Shown here: positions 1 to 7,039 of the stretch, one piece after another
Position numbering within the stretch: the stretch's first letter is position 1
How the letters are laid out: every line of letters begins with the position of its first letter
Source of the DNA: JADHUC01 sp964617665
GTDB lineage: Bacteria; Planctomycetota; Planctomycetia; Pirellulales; Pirellulaceae
Assembly (NCBI GenBank): GCA_964617665.1
Contig: CAZUAH010000646.1
Span: 1-7,520 of the forward strand
DNA: 7,520 bases
Direction: 5' to 3'
Program-made: the position numbers and the translations under genes
Notes under the pieces: generated by a model
Seen by the model: only the letters and a program-made list of their open reading frames with translations
Told to the model about the DNA's origin: nothing
The model's database searches: none

Positions 1-154
1 ATGCTTGTTCGCCACACCTGTAAATCGCTTCAGGGCGATCCGTCCGAACGGCGACGACCACCTTGGGCTCGGCGCCGGACGCGGCGTGCCCAATAGCACA
101 GACGCTCGCAACGAACAGAATGACGGTCTGCCAAAACAGCTTGATATGGTGCAT
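1..154 (-). CDS. Secreted protein N-terminus (partial), possibly acetyl-xylan-esterase-like hydrolase
   Basis: The ATG at 154-152 is preceded by a strong Shine-Dalgarno (GAGGAG at 168-163, 8-nt spacer), and 51 codons stay open to the window edge, so only the N-terminus is present. The product begins MHHIKLFWQTVILFVASV, a short positive start plus a hydrophobic core, with a signal-peptidase-I-like site around GHAASGA-EP at about residues 22-29; export is therefore likely. The mature start reads VVVAVRTDRPEAIYRCGEQA. From memory this TDRP-AIY-GE pattern resembles the N-terminal beta-domain of planctomycete acetyl-xylan esterase/cephalosporin-deacetylase-type hydrolases, but no catalytic residues lie in the window and the function is tentative. 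It starts 34 bp after the aminotransferase stop on the same strand, so the two are probably co-transcribed. Confidence 0.7.
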   Translation of the reverse strand, partial: MHHIKLFWQTVILFVASVCAIGHAASGAEPKVVVAVRTDRPEAIYRCGEQA

Positions 155-188
155 GTCCTTCACTCCTCAGTGTTGAATGTTGACCCCA

Positions 189-1556
189 TCACGCCGTCCT
201 CATAGCCATGTAGACCTTGCGGATAGCCGCGACGATGTCCGTCAGATCGTCATCGGTGAAGTTAGGATCCATAATCACGCCACCGTGGCGTCCCAGGATG
301 TCGATCGTGCGTGGGCAGCACTCGGCTCCGTAGCGAATCGCTTTGCCCTGGGGGCTGTTGAAGGTCGGCCAGTCGGGATGGACGGTGAGCTTGTTCTCGA
401 TCCGCTCCTTGGTTGGCAGGATGGCCGAGCCGCCGGGTCCCCTAGCCGCGATTCCCTCGGCCCGCATCGCCCGCAGGAACCGGTCTCGCCGCTCCCTGGT
501 GTCCATGTCCAAGAAAACCGTTACGCCTAGATCTCCCTCTTGGTCCGGAGTCTTCCGCAATTTTAGACCTGGAAGGTCGGCGATGCCCTCGCGCACCTTC
601 CGGGTATTGCGGCGAAGGCCGCTGCAAATCGTTTCTAGCTTTTGCAGTTGCCCCTTGAGGACCGCGCCGGTGAATTCACTCATGCGGAAGTTGCACGAGG
701 CAAAGGCCTCCAGCAAGCCGCCGCCGAGCGATTCCTTGTAAGCCGAGAGGATCCCGCCGACGCTGTGGAAGCGGAGGGCTCGCTCGAAGAGCTCTGGATT
801 GTTGGTGGTCACGGCGCCGCCCTCACCCGAGGTGATGGTCTTGCTGAGCTGAAAGCTGTTGATGCCGATGTCGCCGATGGAACCGACGTACTTTCCCTTG
901 TAGCGTCCTCCGCAGCATTGGGCGCAGTCTTCTACCACGCGCAGCTTGTGTCTACGCGCGATATTGAGGATCGCGTCCATGTCGGCCACGCCTCCCTGAA
1001 GGTGGCTGGGGACGATCGCCTTGGTGCGCGGCGTGATTCTCGGTTCGATGTCGTTGGGGTCGATGGCGAGCGAATCGTCGATCTCAGCGAAGACCGGCAG
1101 CGCGCCCGAAAGGACGATAGCGTCGTAGTCGGCGTACCAGGTCCAGGCGGGCAAAATGACCTCGTCACCGGGCCCGATCCCCAACGCCGCCATGGCGGTA
1201 TATAGGGCCGTCGTCCCCGAAGTCACCCCGAGGGCATACTTGACGCCGATGTGGGCAGCATATGCCTTCTCGAACTGAAGGGCCTTGGAGTCTGCCTTCC
1301 GCCCGCGGAAAGGCTGCTTGGACGCAAGCACCTCGAGGAGTTCCTGCTTCTCTACGTCGTCGTAGAACTGAGGCCCGTAGAACTGATAGTTGAGTTGCGT
1401 CTTCCGTATTGGCGTGCCGCCGTCAATCGCGAGCTTCTCCTTGCCACCAGCGGCAAGACTCGCCACGGCCTCGGTGGATCCTGCGACGATCGAAGCGGCG
1501 CCCGCGGCACCAACGGTTGTCAGGAACTCACGACGATTCTTCATCGGTCTGTTCAT
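189..1556 (-). CDS. Tat-exported DegT/DnrJ/EryC1/StrS family PLP-dependent aminotransferase
   Basis: The protein has 455 residues: a signal region of about 35 followed by a family-length (about 400 aa) fold-type-I aminotransferase. Visible family marks are SGTTAL at 113-118 (phosphate binding), the aromatic W138/W140 region expected to stack on the cofactor, VEDCAQ at 207-213 with D210 expected to contact the pyridine nitrogen, and FQLSKTITSGEGGAV at 235-249 with K239 as the predicted PLP Schiff-base lysine. Family members usually aminate keto-sugar nucleotides in the cytoplasm. Here the N-terminus carries NRREFL (7-12) and a hydrophobic Ala/Gly stretch ending near VAS, a twin-arginine signal, so export of the folded, cofactor-loaded enzyme is inferred. 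The ATG at 1556 is preferred over that at 1544 because AAAGGA lies 7 nt upstream of it. The usual EDAAQ motif reads EDCAQ, a mild change. The real substrate is unknown. Confidence 0.93.
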   Translation of the reverse strand: MNRPMKNRREFLTTVGAAGAASIVAGSTEAVASLAAGGKEKLAIDGGTPIRKTQLNYQFYGPQFYDDVEKQELLEVLASKQPFRGRKADSKALQFEKAYAAHIGVKYALGVTSGTTALYTAMAALGIGPGDEVILPAWTWYADYDAIVLSGALPVFAEIDDSLAIDPNDIEPRITPRTKAIVPSHLQGGVADMDAILNIARRHKLRVVEDCAQCCGGRYKGKYVGSIGDIGINSFQLSKTITSGEGGAVTTNNPELFERALRFHSVGGILSAYKESLGGGLLEAFASCNFRMSEFTGAVLKGQLQKLETICSGLRRNTRKVREGIADLPGLKLRKTPDQEGDLGVTVFLDMDTRERRDRFLRAMRAEGIAARGPGGSAILPTKERIENKLTVHPDWPTFNSPQGKAIRYGAECCPRTIDILGRHGGVIMDPNFTDDDLTDIVAAIRKVYMAMRTA

Positions 1557-2136
1557 CGGATGGTCCTTTCCAACTAATAGGAGATTTGATTTCGGCCAGC
1601 AGAACCGAGTCTACGGGAAGAAACTGGTGAATCAAGGCGGCAGCGAGGCCCGGCTGGTCTTCGGTGGTTTTTTGTGAAAGTGGGCGGTGCGTCATCGCCT
1701 ACCCCACGGCTAGTCCTTTGTCAATTCCTGGCCTACATCGCCTTCATCGGTTTGGCCCTTTCGGCAAGACCGAGTGTCACAGGGCGGCAGGGCTGCCAGC
1801 CAAATGCGAGCTGCCGCTCGGTTGGCGATGGCCCGCTCCCGTTGGTCGCTGACATTGTGAGGAACTTAACGATCTTGGGCATTTGTAGCACAGTGTGAAT
1901 TCAATATCACATCCCCAACGTGGACGCCATCTGTGGCGATTGTTGCGTCAACGCTGTTTGGGTTGCGTCGACCTCAGCGCTAAGGCCGCGCATAGCATCT
2001 TGGTATTTGTCGTCATTTGATGGCACGGCGTGTCAGCACTTCTTCGCTCTGAAAATACTAGGCCGAAGTAAGATCGATTTGACTCCACGCCTCTACTCGG
2101 ATTCCATTTTCGCACCTGCCTTACGGACACGTCTAT
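1557..2136. other. Long intergenic region without a convincing gene
   Basis: About 580 bp between the aminotransferase start and the out-of-frame tail beyond the glycosidase. The open frames here (all under about 90 codons on either strand) lack a Shine-Dalgarno, have cysteine- and arginine-rich compositions typical of chance translation, and contain no motif I recognise. It presumably holds the promoter of the aminotransferase unit and the 3' end of the glycosidase transcript. A short near-palindrome at about 1784-1801 (GGCAG-GG-CTGCC) has too tight a loop and no T-run, so I do not call it a terminator. Confidence 0.6.
1608..1635 (-). promoter_or_regulatory. Weak sigma70-like promoter candidate for the aminotransferase
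   Basis: Reading the minus strand, TTGATT (1635-1630) and TAGACT (1613-1608) are separated by 16 bp, each matching the -35 and -10 consensus at 4 of 6 positions. Transcription would start near 1600, giving a leader of about 45 nt with the Shine-Dalgarno at its end. Such matches occur by chance, and planctomycete promoters are poorly defined, so this is only a candidate. Confidence 0.22.
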
Positions 2137-2346
2137 TCATCCATCAACCCCCGAAGGGAAGCCCTTGGTCTGATACATGACTTTGTTGCGCCGGATCGAG
2201 CCGTCCTCGTCGCAAGTGATGATCGGCCCTTTCTCGCTCAATGGACAGGACGTGAACGATCGCGTTCTATGTCCGCCTTCAACGGTTTTCCTTTTGATCC
2301 CATCGGCGCAACAGCACTCGCGGTCGCATAGACAATAATCCTCGGA
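2137..2346 (-). pseudogene. Out-of-frame coding-like tail overlapping the glycosidase 3' end
   Basis: A 69-codon minus-strand stretch is open from 2346 to a TGA at 2139-2137, one frame away from the glycosidase gene. Its last 40 or so codons look translated: third positions are mostly G/C and the composition is ordinary (for example SEKGPIITCDEDGSIRRNKV, then MYQTKGFPSGVDG). It has no start codon with a Shine-Dalgarno of its own. In the overlap the glycosidase frame has poor GC at third positions and ends in a charged tail. A -1 shift at either A-quartet (2292-2295 or 2286-2289) would join the two frames; at the first this gives a protein of about 380 residues. Alternatives are the remnant 3' end of another, deleted gene, or chance. 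I do not recognise the peptide's family. Confidence 0.4.
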
Positions 2347-3257
2347 TCAGAGGACGCACTCGAATAGAGGAAGAGCGTTTCGCCTTCGCGATAGAATTCG
2401 CCACCGCGGTAGCGATCCTTGAGTGGCGGATCGGGTGAGGGATCGAGGAGCACGAAGCGTTCGCCTTTCGCGCCTACGGGGTTAAGCTGGCTGTCCAGTT
2501 CGACGTACTTGATATTGCCGCCTCTCCAGGTGGTGTGATCCTGATAGACAACGAAGTTCCTATTCTGCCAACGCAAGAGAGAGGGTCCGTAAGCATCATT
2601 GTTCTCTCCGTCGATCGGCTCGACCAAGGGCGTCTTCAGCTGAATCCAGGTTTCGGCATCCTTCGAATGAGCCAGCCAGACGCAGCGAATTCCTCTTTCG
2701 TCGATGAACCCCGAATAGAGCATGATGTATTTGCTTGCGTATCGTTTCAGCGGATATTCGTAGACTCGCGTGTACGTGGCGTTGCGCGTGCCGATGTTTT
2801 CCGCCGTGATACTGACTCCCTGGTGTTCGAACCGGATCCCGTCTTCGCTGGTCCATAGCTCCGTCCGAGAGTTCTTCCTATGACCCCACATGTAGAACTT
2901 GCCATGTTCCTCGATCCAGCGAATATCTGGAGCTGACGGTCCGAGAATGACGGGATTGCCTTTGTACTCTGTCCACGGACCTTCAAGGCTATCAGAATAC
3001 GACACGCTGATCGCAATGTGTTTATGCGGCGCGTAATACAGGTAATACTTGCCCAGCGGATTCTTAATGCGTCCTTCCGTCTTGATGATTGAAGGATGTA
3101 CCAACTGCTCCGTGGGAGCATAAGAAAGATCCTTTGGGTGGAGGGCGACTCCTTTGAACGTGAATTCAGGTAACGGCCCCGCTCCGTGCGTTTCGTGGCC
3201 AGGAAGGACAAAGATGGCGAACCACGATGCCGTGAGTGGAAGCCAGCGCGTTTTCAT
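2238..3257 (-). CDS. Secreted five-bladed beta-propeller glycosidase (GH43/GH32-like)
   Basis: The frame is open from an ATG at 3278 (346 aa), but the ATG at 3257 (339 aa) is preferred: it gives a compact signal peptide (MKTRWLPLTASWFAIFVLPG, cleavage near THGAG) and has a weak GAAAG just upstream, whereas 3278 has no Shine-Dalgarno. The mature protein shows the repeated blade pattern of GH32/43/68/117-type propellers (numbering from 3278): KYYLYYAPH at 77-85, SYSDSLEGPW at 93-102, DIRWIEEHGKFYMWGH at 118-133, LWTSEDGIRF at 141-150, LAHSKDAETW at 202-211, DAYGPSLLRW at 228-237, YQDH at 245-248 and GGEFYREGETLFLYSS at 292-307. Acidic catalytic residues cannot be assigned reliably. It probably hydrolyses a glycosidic bond in the periplasm or outside the cell. 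It lies 100 bp downstream of the sulfatase on the same strand, suggesting joint action on a sulfated glycan. Its C-terminal 15-20 residues are doubtful because a coding-like stretch continues in another frame. Confidence 0.85.
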   Translation of the reverse strand: MKTRWLPLTASWFAIFVLPGHETHGAGPLPEFTFKGVALHPKDLSYAPTEQLVHPSIIKTEGRIKNPLGKYYLYYAPHKHIAISVSYSDSLEGPWTEYKGNPVILGPSAPDIRWIEEHGKFYMWGHRKNSRTELWTSEDGIRFEHQGVSITAENIGTRNATYTRVYEYPLKRYASKYIMLYSGFIDERGIRCVWLAHSKDAETWIQLKTPLVEPIDGENNDAYGPSLLRWQNRNFVVYQDHTTWRGGNIKYVELDSQLNPVGAKGERFVLLDPSPDPPLKDRYRGGEFYREGETLFLYSSASSDPRIIVYATASAVAPMGSKGKPLKADIERDRSRPVH

Positions 3258-3378
3258 TGTCTTTCGAGAGTCAGCCATTGACTACGATGCGGAAGCCAGT
3301 GTTGTGGACGTTTGGCTTCAATCCTTCTGCTTGGAGGCGAATATACCAATGCTACAACGGGACGCCAGAGTCGGCCGT

Positions 3379-5022
3379 CTACTTCTCCCATACAAACGGT
3401 GGAACGGAGGTGAAGGCTCGAATGGTGTCGCGGTCGTTCGTGAGCGGCGGGCCTGGCGTACTGCGACCGGCGTTCACCTGTTTGTAGTACAAATCGTGTA
3501 ACTCACGGACCCGGTCGAATTGTTGGGCTGCAAGGTCGGTGGTCTCCGACGGATCGTTGGCCAGATTGAACAACTGAACGAATGCCGGCTGAAGCAACTC
3601 CTGACGACTACGAAGCTTCTTTCCGTGGGCCGTGAGAGCCTTTTTCCATGCGGTCTCATGGCCGTCGGGAATCAGCCAACGGTCGTCACAACCCGCGCCC
3701 GGGCAGAACAGCAGTTTCCAATCGCCAGAGCGAATCGCCAGGCCCCGCGTCGCTTGGAAGATCATGGACCGCCGTGGCCGTGCCGGTTTGGACTCACGCA
3801 ACAGCGGCAACATGCTGATCGAATCGGGGGCTTGGTCATCGGCTAACTCACATCCGGCAATGTCGGCCAGCGTGGCCATCAGGTCGTGCAAACCAACCAG
3901 CGAATCGCATGTCGCACCGGCGCGGACCACACTGGGCCAGCGTGCGACAAACGGCACGCGGAAACCGCCTTCGTACGCGGAGAACTTGTATCCGCGAAAG
4001 ATCCCACTGGCGTAATGGCCTTCCTTTTCAAGTTCCTTGAGCTGGCCGTCAGTTGCCTTGCGGTTGCGACCGGCATACGACGCCGCGCCATGATCGGACG
4101 TGGCGATCACCAGCGTATTCTTGTCGACACCGTTTTGCTCGAGCGCCGCCAGGATACGACCCACGCAATGGTCGGTCTCCATCACGAAGTCACCGTAAAC
4201 GCCGATACGGCTCTTGCCCTCGAAATCCGCGCTCGGGCTGAGCGGCGTATGCGGGGACGTCAGCGCCAAGTACAGAAAGAACGGCTGCCCTGTGTCTGTC
4301 GCATCGACCGACTGAGCAATGAATCGCTCCGCTTCGTCGCAGAACGTATCCAGCACCTCGTAATCCTCGAACTCTTCGGCCGCCGGACCGATTCGGTCGA
4401 AGGCACTCCAGCCTTTCTGAGCCGTCACATCGCCAACCCACTGGTTGTTGCGTACGTACGCATACGGATACATGTCCAGAGAGCCGGGCAGGATGAAGCT
4501 GTCGTCGAATCCGTACTGCGGCGGGCCGATCTTGAGCGGTTTCGAGTAATCGACGTTCGTCGGGCCCTGGTTCTTCCCGTCCTTGGTCTGCATCAGCGTT
4601 CCTAAATGCCACTTGCCGACATAGCCGGTACGATAACCGACCGACTTGAGCATCGTGGCCACGGTATGCTGTCCCACAGGCAGTTGCGTACCGAGAAACC
4701 CCCACGGGCCACCCGGGCCCGAGCGGCCAAACCGCCACGCATATCGTCCCGTCATAATGCCCACCCGCGACGGCACGCAAACCGAGCCTATCGAATGAGC
4801 ATCGGTAAAACGCATGCCCTCGCGTGCCAGCTGATCGAAATGCGGCGTATCGATCTGACACCGATCGCCGCCGAAGCATTTGACATCGCCGTAGCCCAGA
4901 TCATCCGCAAGAATGAAAACCACGTTCGGCTTGGGCTGCTTCGCGGCATCGGCAGACGGTAATCGGAAGAAGCAAGCGAGCGTGAGAATGATGAGTATGT
5001 TTATGAGAGAAGCAGATTTCAT
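3379..5022 (-). CDS. Secreted Cys-type sulfatase (arylsulfatase superfamily)
   Basis: The open frame begins at an ATG at 5064 (561 aa). I prefer the ATG at 5022 (547 aa) because it gives a clean signal peptide (MKSASLINILIILTLACFFR, cleavage near SADAA) and has GGGA 5 nt upstream; 5064 also lacks a good Shine-Dalgarno. Numbering from 5064, the type-I sulfatase marks are complete: metal ligands D54-D55 in ILADDLGYGD, the formylglycine signature CVPSR at 96-100 followed by VGIMTGR, GKWHLG at 150-155 (K151, H153), SPHTPL at 270-275, TSDHG at 322-326 (D324, H325) and YEGGFRVP at 364-371. C96 would be converted to formylglycine by a maturase not seen in this window. The enzyme removes sulfate esters, probably from a polysaccharide given the adjacent glycosidase; the exact substrate cannot be read. 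It is the likely first gene of a two-gene unit. Confidence 0.95.
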   Translation of the reverse strand: MKSASLINILIILTLACFFRLPSADAAKQPKPNVVFILADDLGYGDVKCFGGDRCQIDTPHFDQLAREGMRFTDAHSIGSVCVPSRVGIMTGRYAWRFGRSGPGGPWGFLGTQLPVGQHTVATMLKSVGYRTGYVGKWHLGTLMQTKDGKNQGPTNVDYSKPLKIGPPQYGFDDSFILPGSLDMYPYAYVRNNQWVGDVTAQKGWSAFDRIGPAAEEFEDYEVLDTFCDEAERFIAQSVDATDTGQPFFLYLALTSPHTPLSPSADFEGKSRIGVYGDFVMETDHCVGRILAALEQNGVDKNTLVIATSDHGAASYAGRNRKATDGQLKELEKEGHYASGIFRGYKFSAYEGGFRVPFVARWPSVVRAGATCDSLVGLHDLMATLADIAGCELADDQAPDSISMLPLLRESKPARPRRSMIFQATRGLAIRSGDWKLLFCPGAGCDDRWLIPDGHETAWKKALTAHGKKLRSRQELLQPAFVQLFNLANDPSETTDLAAQQFDRVRELHDLYYKQVNAGRSTPGPPLTNDRDTIRAFTSVPPFVWEK

Positions 5023-5343
5023 CTTGTTCCCAACGTTGAATGGACTTAGGTGCGCAGGGTCCATTGTACACCACGACCAATCTGCTTCGCGATGTGGCTA
5101 CGTTTCGTGCAATGGATCCCGTGGTATTCTTTCCGAAACAACGATCCAACCGTAACTGAAGACGCTCGGTTCATAATCTTCCGGGTTTGCGGGCGTTTTC
5201 CCGCAACCGCAAGACGGCCCGGCCTGGCGCATTCGCATAGGTCGCGGATAGGACAGCCTTGCATCTCGACTGGCACGGATCGAGAATGATGTAAGGCAAA
5301 CAAATGACCAGGTTCTACCCTTGGCCGGATTCTGGGATCCGTT
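5023..5343. promoter_or_regulatory. Divergent intergenic region between sulfatase and HEAT-like gene
   Basis: About 320 bp separate the preferred sulfatase start (minus) from the HEAT-like gene start (plus), so promoters for both directions should lie here. I could not find a -35/-10 pair I trust on either strand. The only clear structure is the hairpin at 5187-5206, listed separately. Open frames crossing this region, including a long minus-strand one running into the HEAT-like gene, show no protein-like motifs. Confidence 0.45.
5187..5206. repeat. Perfect 7-bp inverted repeat (hairpin) in divergent region
   Basis: TTGCGGG (5187-5193) and CCCGCAA (5200-5206) are perfect reverse complements around a 6-nt loop, CGTTTT. 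A further GG/CC pair (5184-5185 with 5207-5208) extends the stem past a single bulged T. No T-run follows on either strand and the element lies 5' of both flanking genes, so it is not a normal terminator. It could be an operator or a leader structure for the sulfatase transcript, about 165 nt upstream of the preferred start, or chance. Confidence 0.5.
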
Positions 5344-6909
5344 ATGGGCAAAATTCAACAGAACCGAATTCGCCTGAGATGGGTGATAGCGGCAGGGCTG
5401 ATCTTGGCCGGTGCCTCGCTGTTGTGGATGTGGCTGTTTCAGGCCAGCAAAAGGCCGCCGGAGACGCCAAAGATCGTCGACGTGATTGTCTCGACGGGGA
5501 ACGGACGAAGGACGCTCCAAATTCGCGATCCCCAGGCGATCGTCGTCCTGCAATCTCTGCTCACAGGCGGACGGGCAGCCGACGGCCAACCGCCCGGTTA
5601 CCCCGAATTCCAAATCTTCGTCTATCCAACTGACAAGTCGTCGTACCCCTACTCGCCATCTCCCGTCTGGCGAATCGCCAACGATCGTTTCGCTTGGCGA
5701 CACAAAGGCCGAACTACAGAGCTGAACGGTAGCCTTACTGATTTCATCGAGTGGATGAAGATCCGCAGGATCAGTCAGTTGCTGCGGAGCCCCGATCCAG
5801 CGGAACGTCGATTCGGCGAGCAGTTGCGGGACTCGGCCCGTCAGGAACATGTCGAATCACTCATCCGTATCGCGAATTCGACGAACAGCTGGTTCACTCA
5901 AGCCGGCATCCGGGAGATTGCTGCGATCATCAGCATCGAACCTGTGTATCGATATCACTACATTCCGGGCGAGATGCGATGGCCACTTCGCCGCGCCGTT
6001 GCCGATCCGAATCGCCGGATTCGCGATGAACTGCTCAGCCTGGTCACACGATGTCCACGAGCCGATCATGGGGACGATCCATTCGGCGTCGGTTACGCTG
6101 CCCTGCAGTGCTTGCAGCAGATTGGTGATCGAAGGACGGCCGACGCGCTAGTCAAACTTCTCGCGCAGCATCAGGGCGGGCGACTCGGCGATCCGGTCCT
6201 GACAACGATCGAGCAGTCGTATGGAATACCTTCAACCTACGAGCGGCATGGCATATGTGGAAACTCTTCCGCCGAAGAGATCGCGGCGTTCGCGCGAAAT
6301 GAGGCCAAGCGGCAAGCCGCTGCGATTGACGAGCTGCTGGCGTGGCAGCAAGACCACGTGAACGACTCCGATGAAGAGTTCTACGACGCTGTCGTGCTTC
6401 GCTGGTCCGAGATGTTGATTCATTTTGCGAAGACGCCCAACCGCACGTTTGACAGCGACCGTACCCCGGCTCCACAACTGGCGCACCTGCTGGGTCTCGG
6501 CAAGCCCGTCATCCCTGCGCTGGAGCGTCGGAAGAAGGCCGTAACAGGTTGGCACGAAATCGCTATGCTGGATTTCTGCGTCGCGTTTCTGACAGGCGAG
6601 TGCGACCGCGACCTCGTCACGGAGTTACTGGCTGGAGACCTCTCACAACAGCGCGTCGCATGCTGCATCATCGCCGCCTCGGCCGACCCCTCGTGGAACG
6701 ACCGTGTTGCTGCATTGCTGCGAACGCCGATTCCTGATGGAAATGTCAATGAGGCCGTCGTCCTGCGCGACGTTGCTGCTCAAGCCCTCTATCGCACCAG
6801 CGGCGTCAAAACGCTGCCTGAACTTCGGGCAGCCCTGCAAGGAGGCTTCGACTCTTGGATGCTGCTGCAGATCCTCGACCGTTTCGATATTCCGGTAGAT
6901 CAATACTGA
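5344..6909 (+). CDS. Membrane-anchored HEAT-like repeat protein of unknown role
   Basis: The protein has 521 residues. RIRLR (8-12) followed by a hydrophobic helix at about 13-33 indicates a single N-terminal anchor with the bulk of the protein outside the cytoplasm, by the positive-inside rule. Residues about 42-140 look like a small beta-rich domain (IVDVIVSTGNGRRTLQI; a Pro/Tyr-rich segment near 83-108). The rest is mostly helical, with HEAT-like units, the clearest being GYAALQCLQQIGDRRTADALVKLL at 250-273, others near 143-200, and a last one near 475-499. HEAT arrays usually bind partner proteins; no catalytic motif is visible. The ATG at 5344 has only a weak GGGA upstream, but the anchor follows directly and no better start exists. 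It is divergent from the sulfatase, so no operon partner is in view and no function can be assigned. Confidence 0.85.
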   Translation: MGKIQQNRIRLRWVIAAGLILAGASLLWMWLFQASKRPPETPKIVDVIVSTGNGRRTLQIRDPQAIVVLQSLLTGGRAADGQPPGYPEFQIFVYPTDKSSYPYSPSPVWRIANDRFAWRHKGRTTELNGSLTDFIEWMKIRRISQLLRSPDPAERRFGEQLRDSARQEHVESLIRIANSTNSWFTQAGIREIAAIISIEPVYRYHYIPGEMRWPLRRAVADPNRRIRDELLSLVTRCPRADHGDDPFGVGYAALQCLQQIGDRRTADALVKLLAQHQGGRLGDPVLTTIEQSYGIPSTYERHGICGNSSAEEIAAFARNEAKRQAAAIDELLAWQQDHVNDSDEEFYDAVVLRWSEMLIHFAKTPNRTFDSDRTPAPQLAHLLGLGKPVIPALERRKKAVTGWHEIAMLDFCVAFLTGECDRDLVTELLAGDLSQQRVACCIIAASADPSWNDRVAALLRTPIPDGNVNEAVVLRDVAAQALYRTSGVKTLPELRAALQGGFDSWMLLQILDRFDIPVDQY

Positions 6910-6950
6910 CGATCGCGGTTCTAATACAAGGGCATTTCAATACTGGTCTT

Positions 6951-7020
6951 CGGGAGGGCGAAGCTCCTGCTGAGCCGCGTTTTCGTTGGGTTTCGGCTCG
7001 GCCGGAGCCTCGCCCTCCCG
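6951..7020. repeat. Large imperfect inverted repeat, planctomycete REGEAPAEPR-type intergenic element
   Basis: The left arm 6951-6977 begins CGGGAGGGCGAAGCTCCTGC. The reverse complement of the right arm 6994-7020 begins CGGGAGGGCGAGGCTCCGGC. The 27-bp arms differ at three positions around a 16-nt loop. The plus strand translates as LREGEAPAEPRF, a peptide often seen in over-called planctomycete ORFs, which suggests a dispersed REP-like element (recalled from general knowledge, not searched). It lies between the convergent ends of the HEAT-like gene (6909) and the HzsA-related gene (7040), so it could also end transcription in both directions, although no T-run follows. Confidence 0.85.
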
Positions 7021-7039
7021 GTTTTGAAACCGCTTCACG

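Noticed and set aside
1669..1674. A T-run on the plus strand as a terminator tail.
   Set aside because: There is no stable stem immediately upstream, and no plus-strand gene ends there.
1784..1801. Near-palindrome GGCAG-GG-CTGCC with flanking GGC/GCC as a possible terminator.
   Set aside because: The loop is only 2 nt, there is no T-run on either strand, and no gene end is close by.
3886..4605. A 239-codon plus-strand open frame opposite the sulfatase.
   Set aside because: The sulfatase frame holds all catalytic motifs; the opposite frame is Arg-rich and featureless.
4190..4879. A 229-codon minus-strand open frame inside the sulfatase.
   Set aside because: It is an alternative frame of the same coding DNA, with no motifs and very Arg/Gly/Cys-rich composition.
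5263..5292. TTGCAT ... GAGAAT as a plus-strand promoter for the HEAT-like gene.
   Set aside because: Only 3 of 6 and 4 of 6 consensus matches; this is expected by chance in a region of this size.
5098..5850. A 250-codon minus-strand open frame across the divergent region and the 5' part of the HEAT-like gene.
   Set aside because: It lies antisense to a convincing gene, has Arg/Pro/Ser-rich composition with no motif or signal, and has no Shine-Dalgarno; it is a shadow frame of GC-rich coding DNA.
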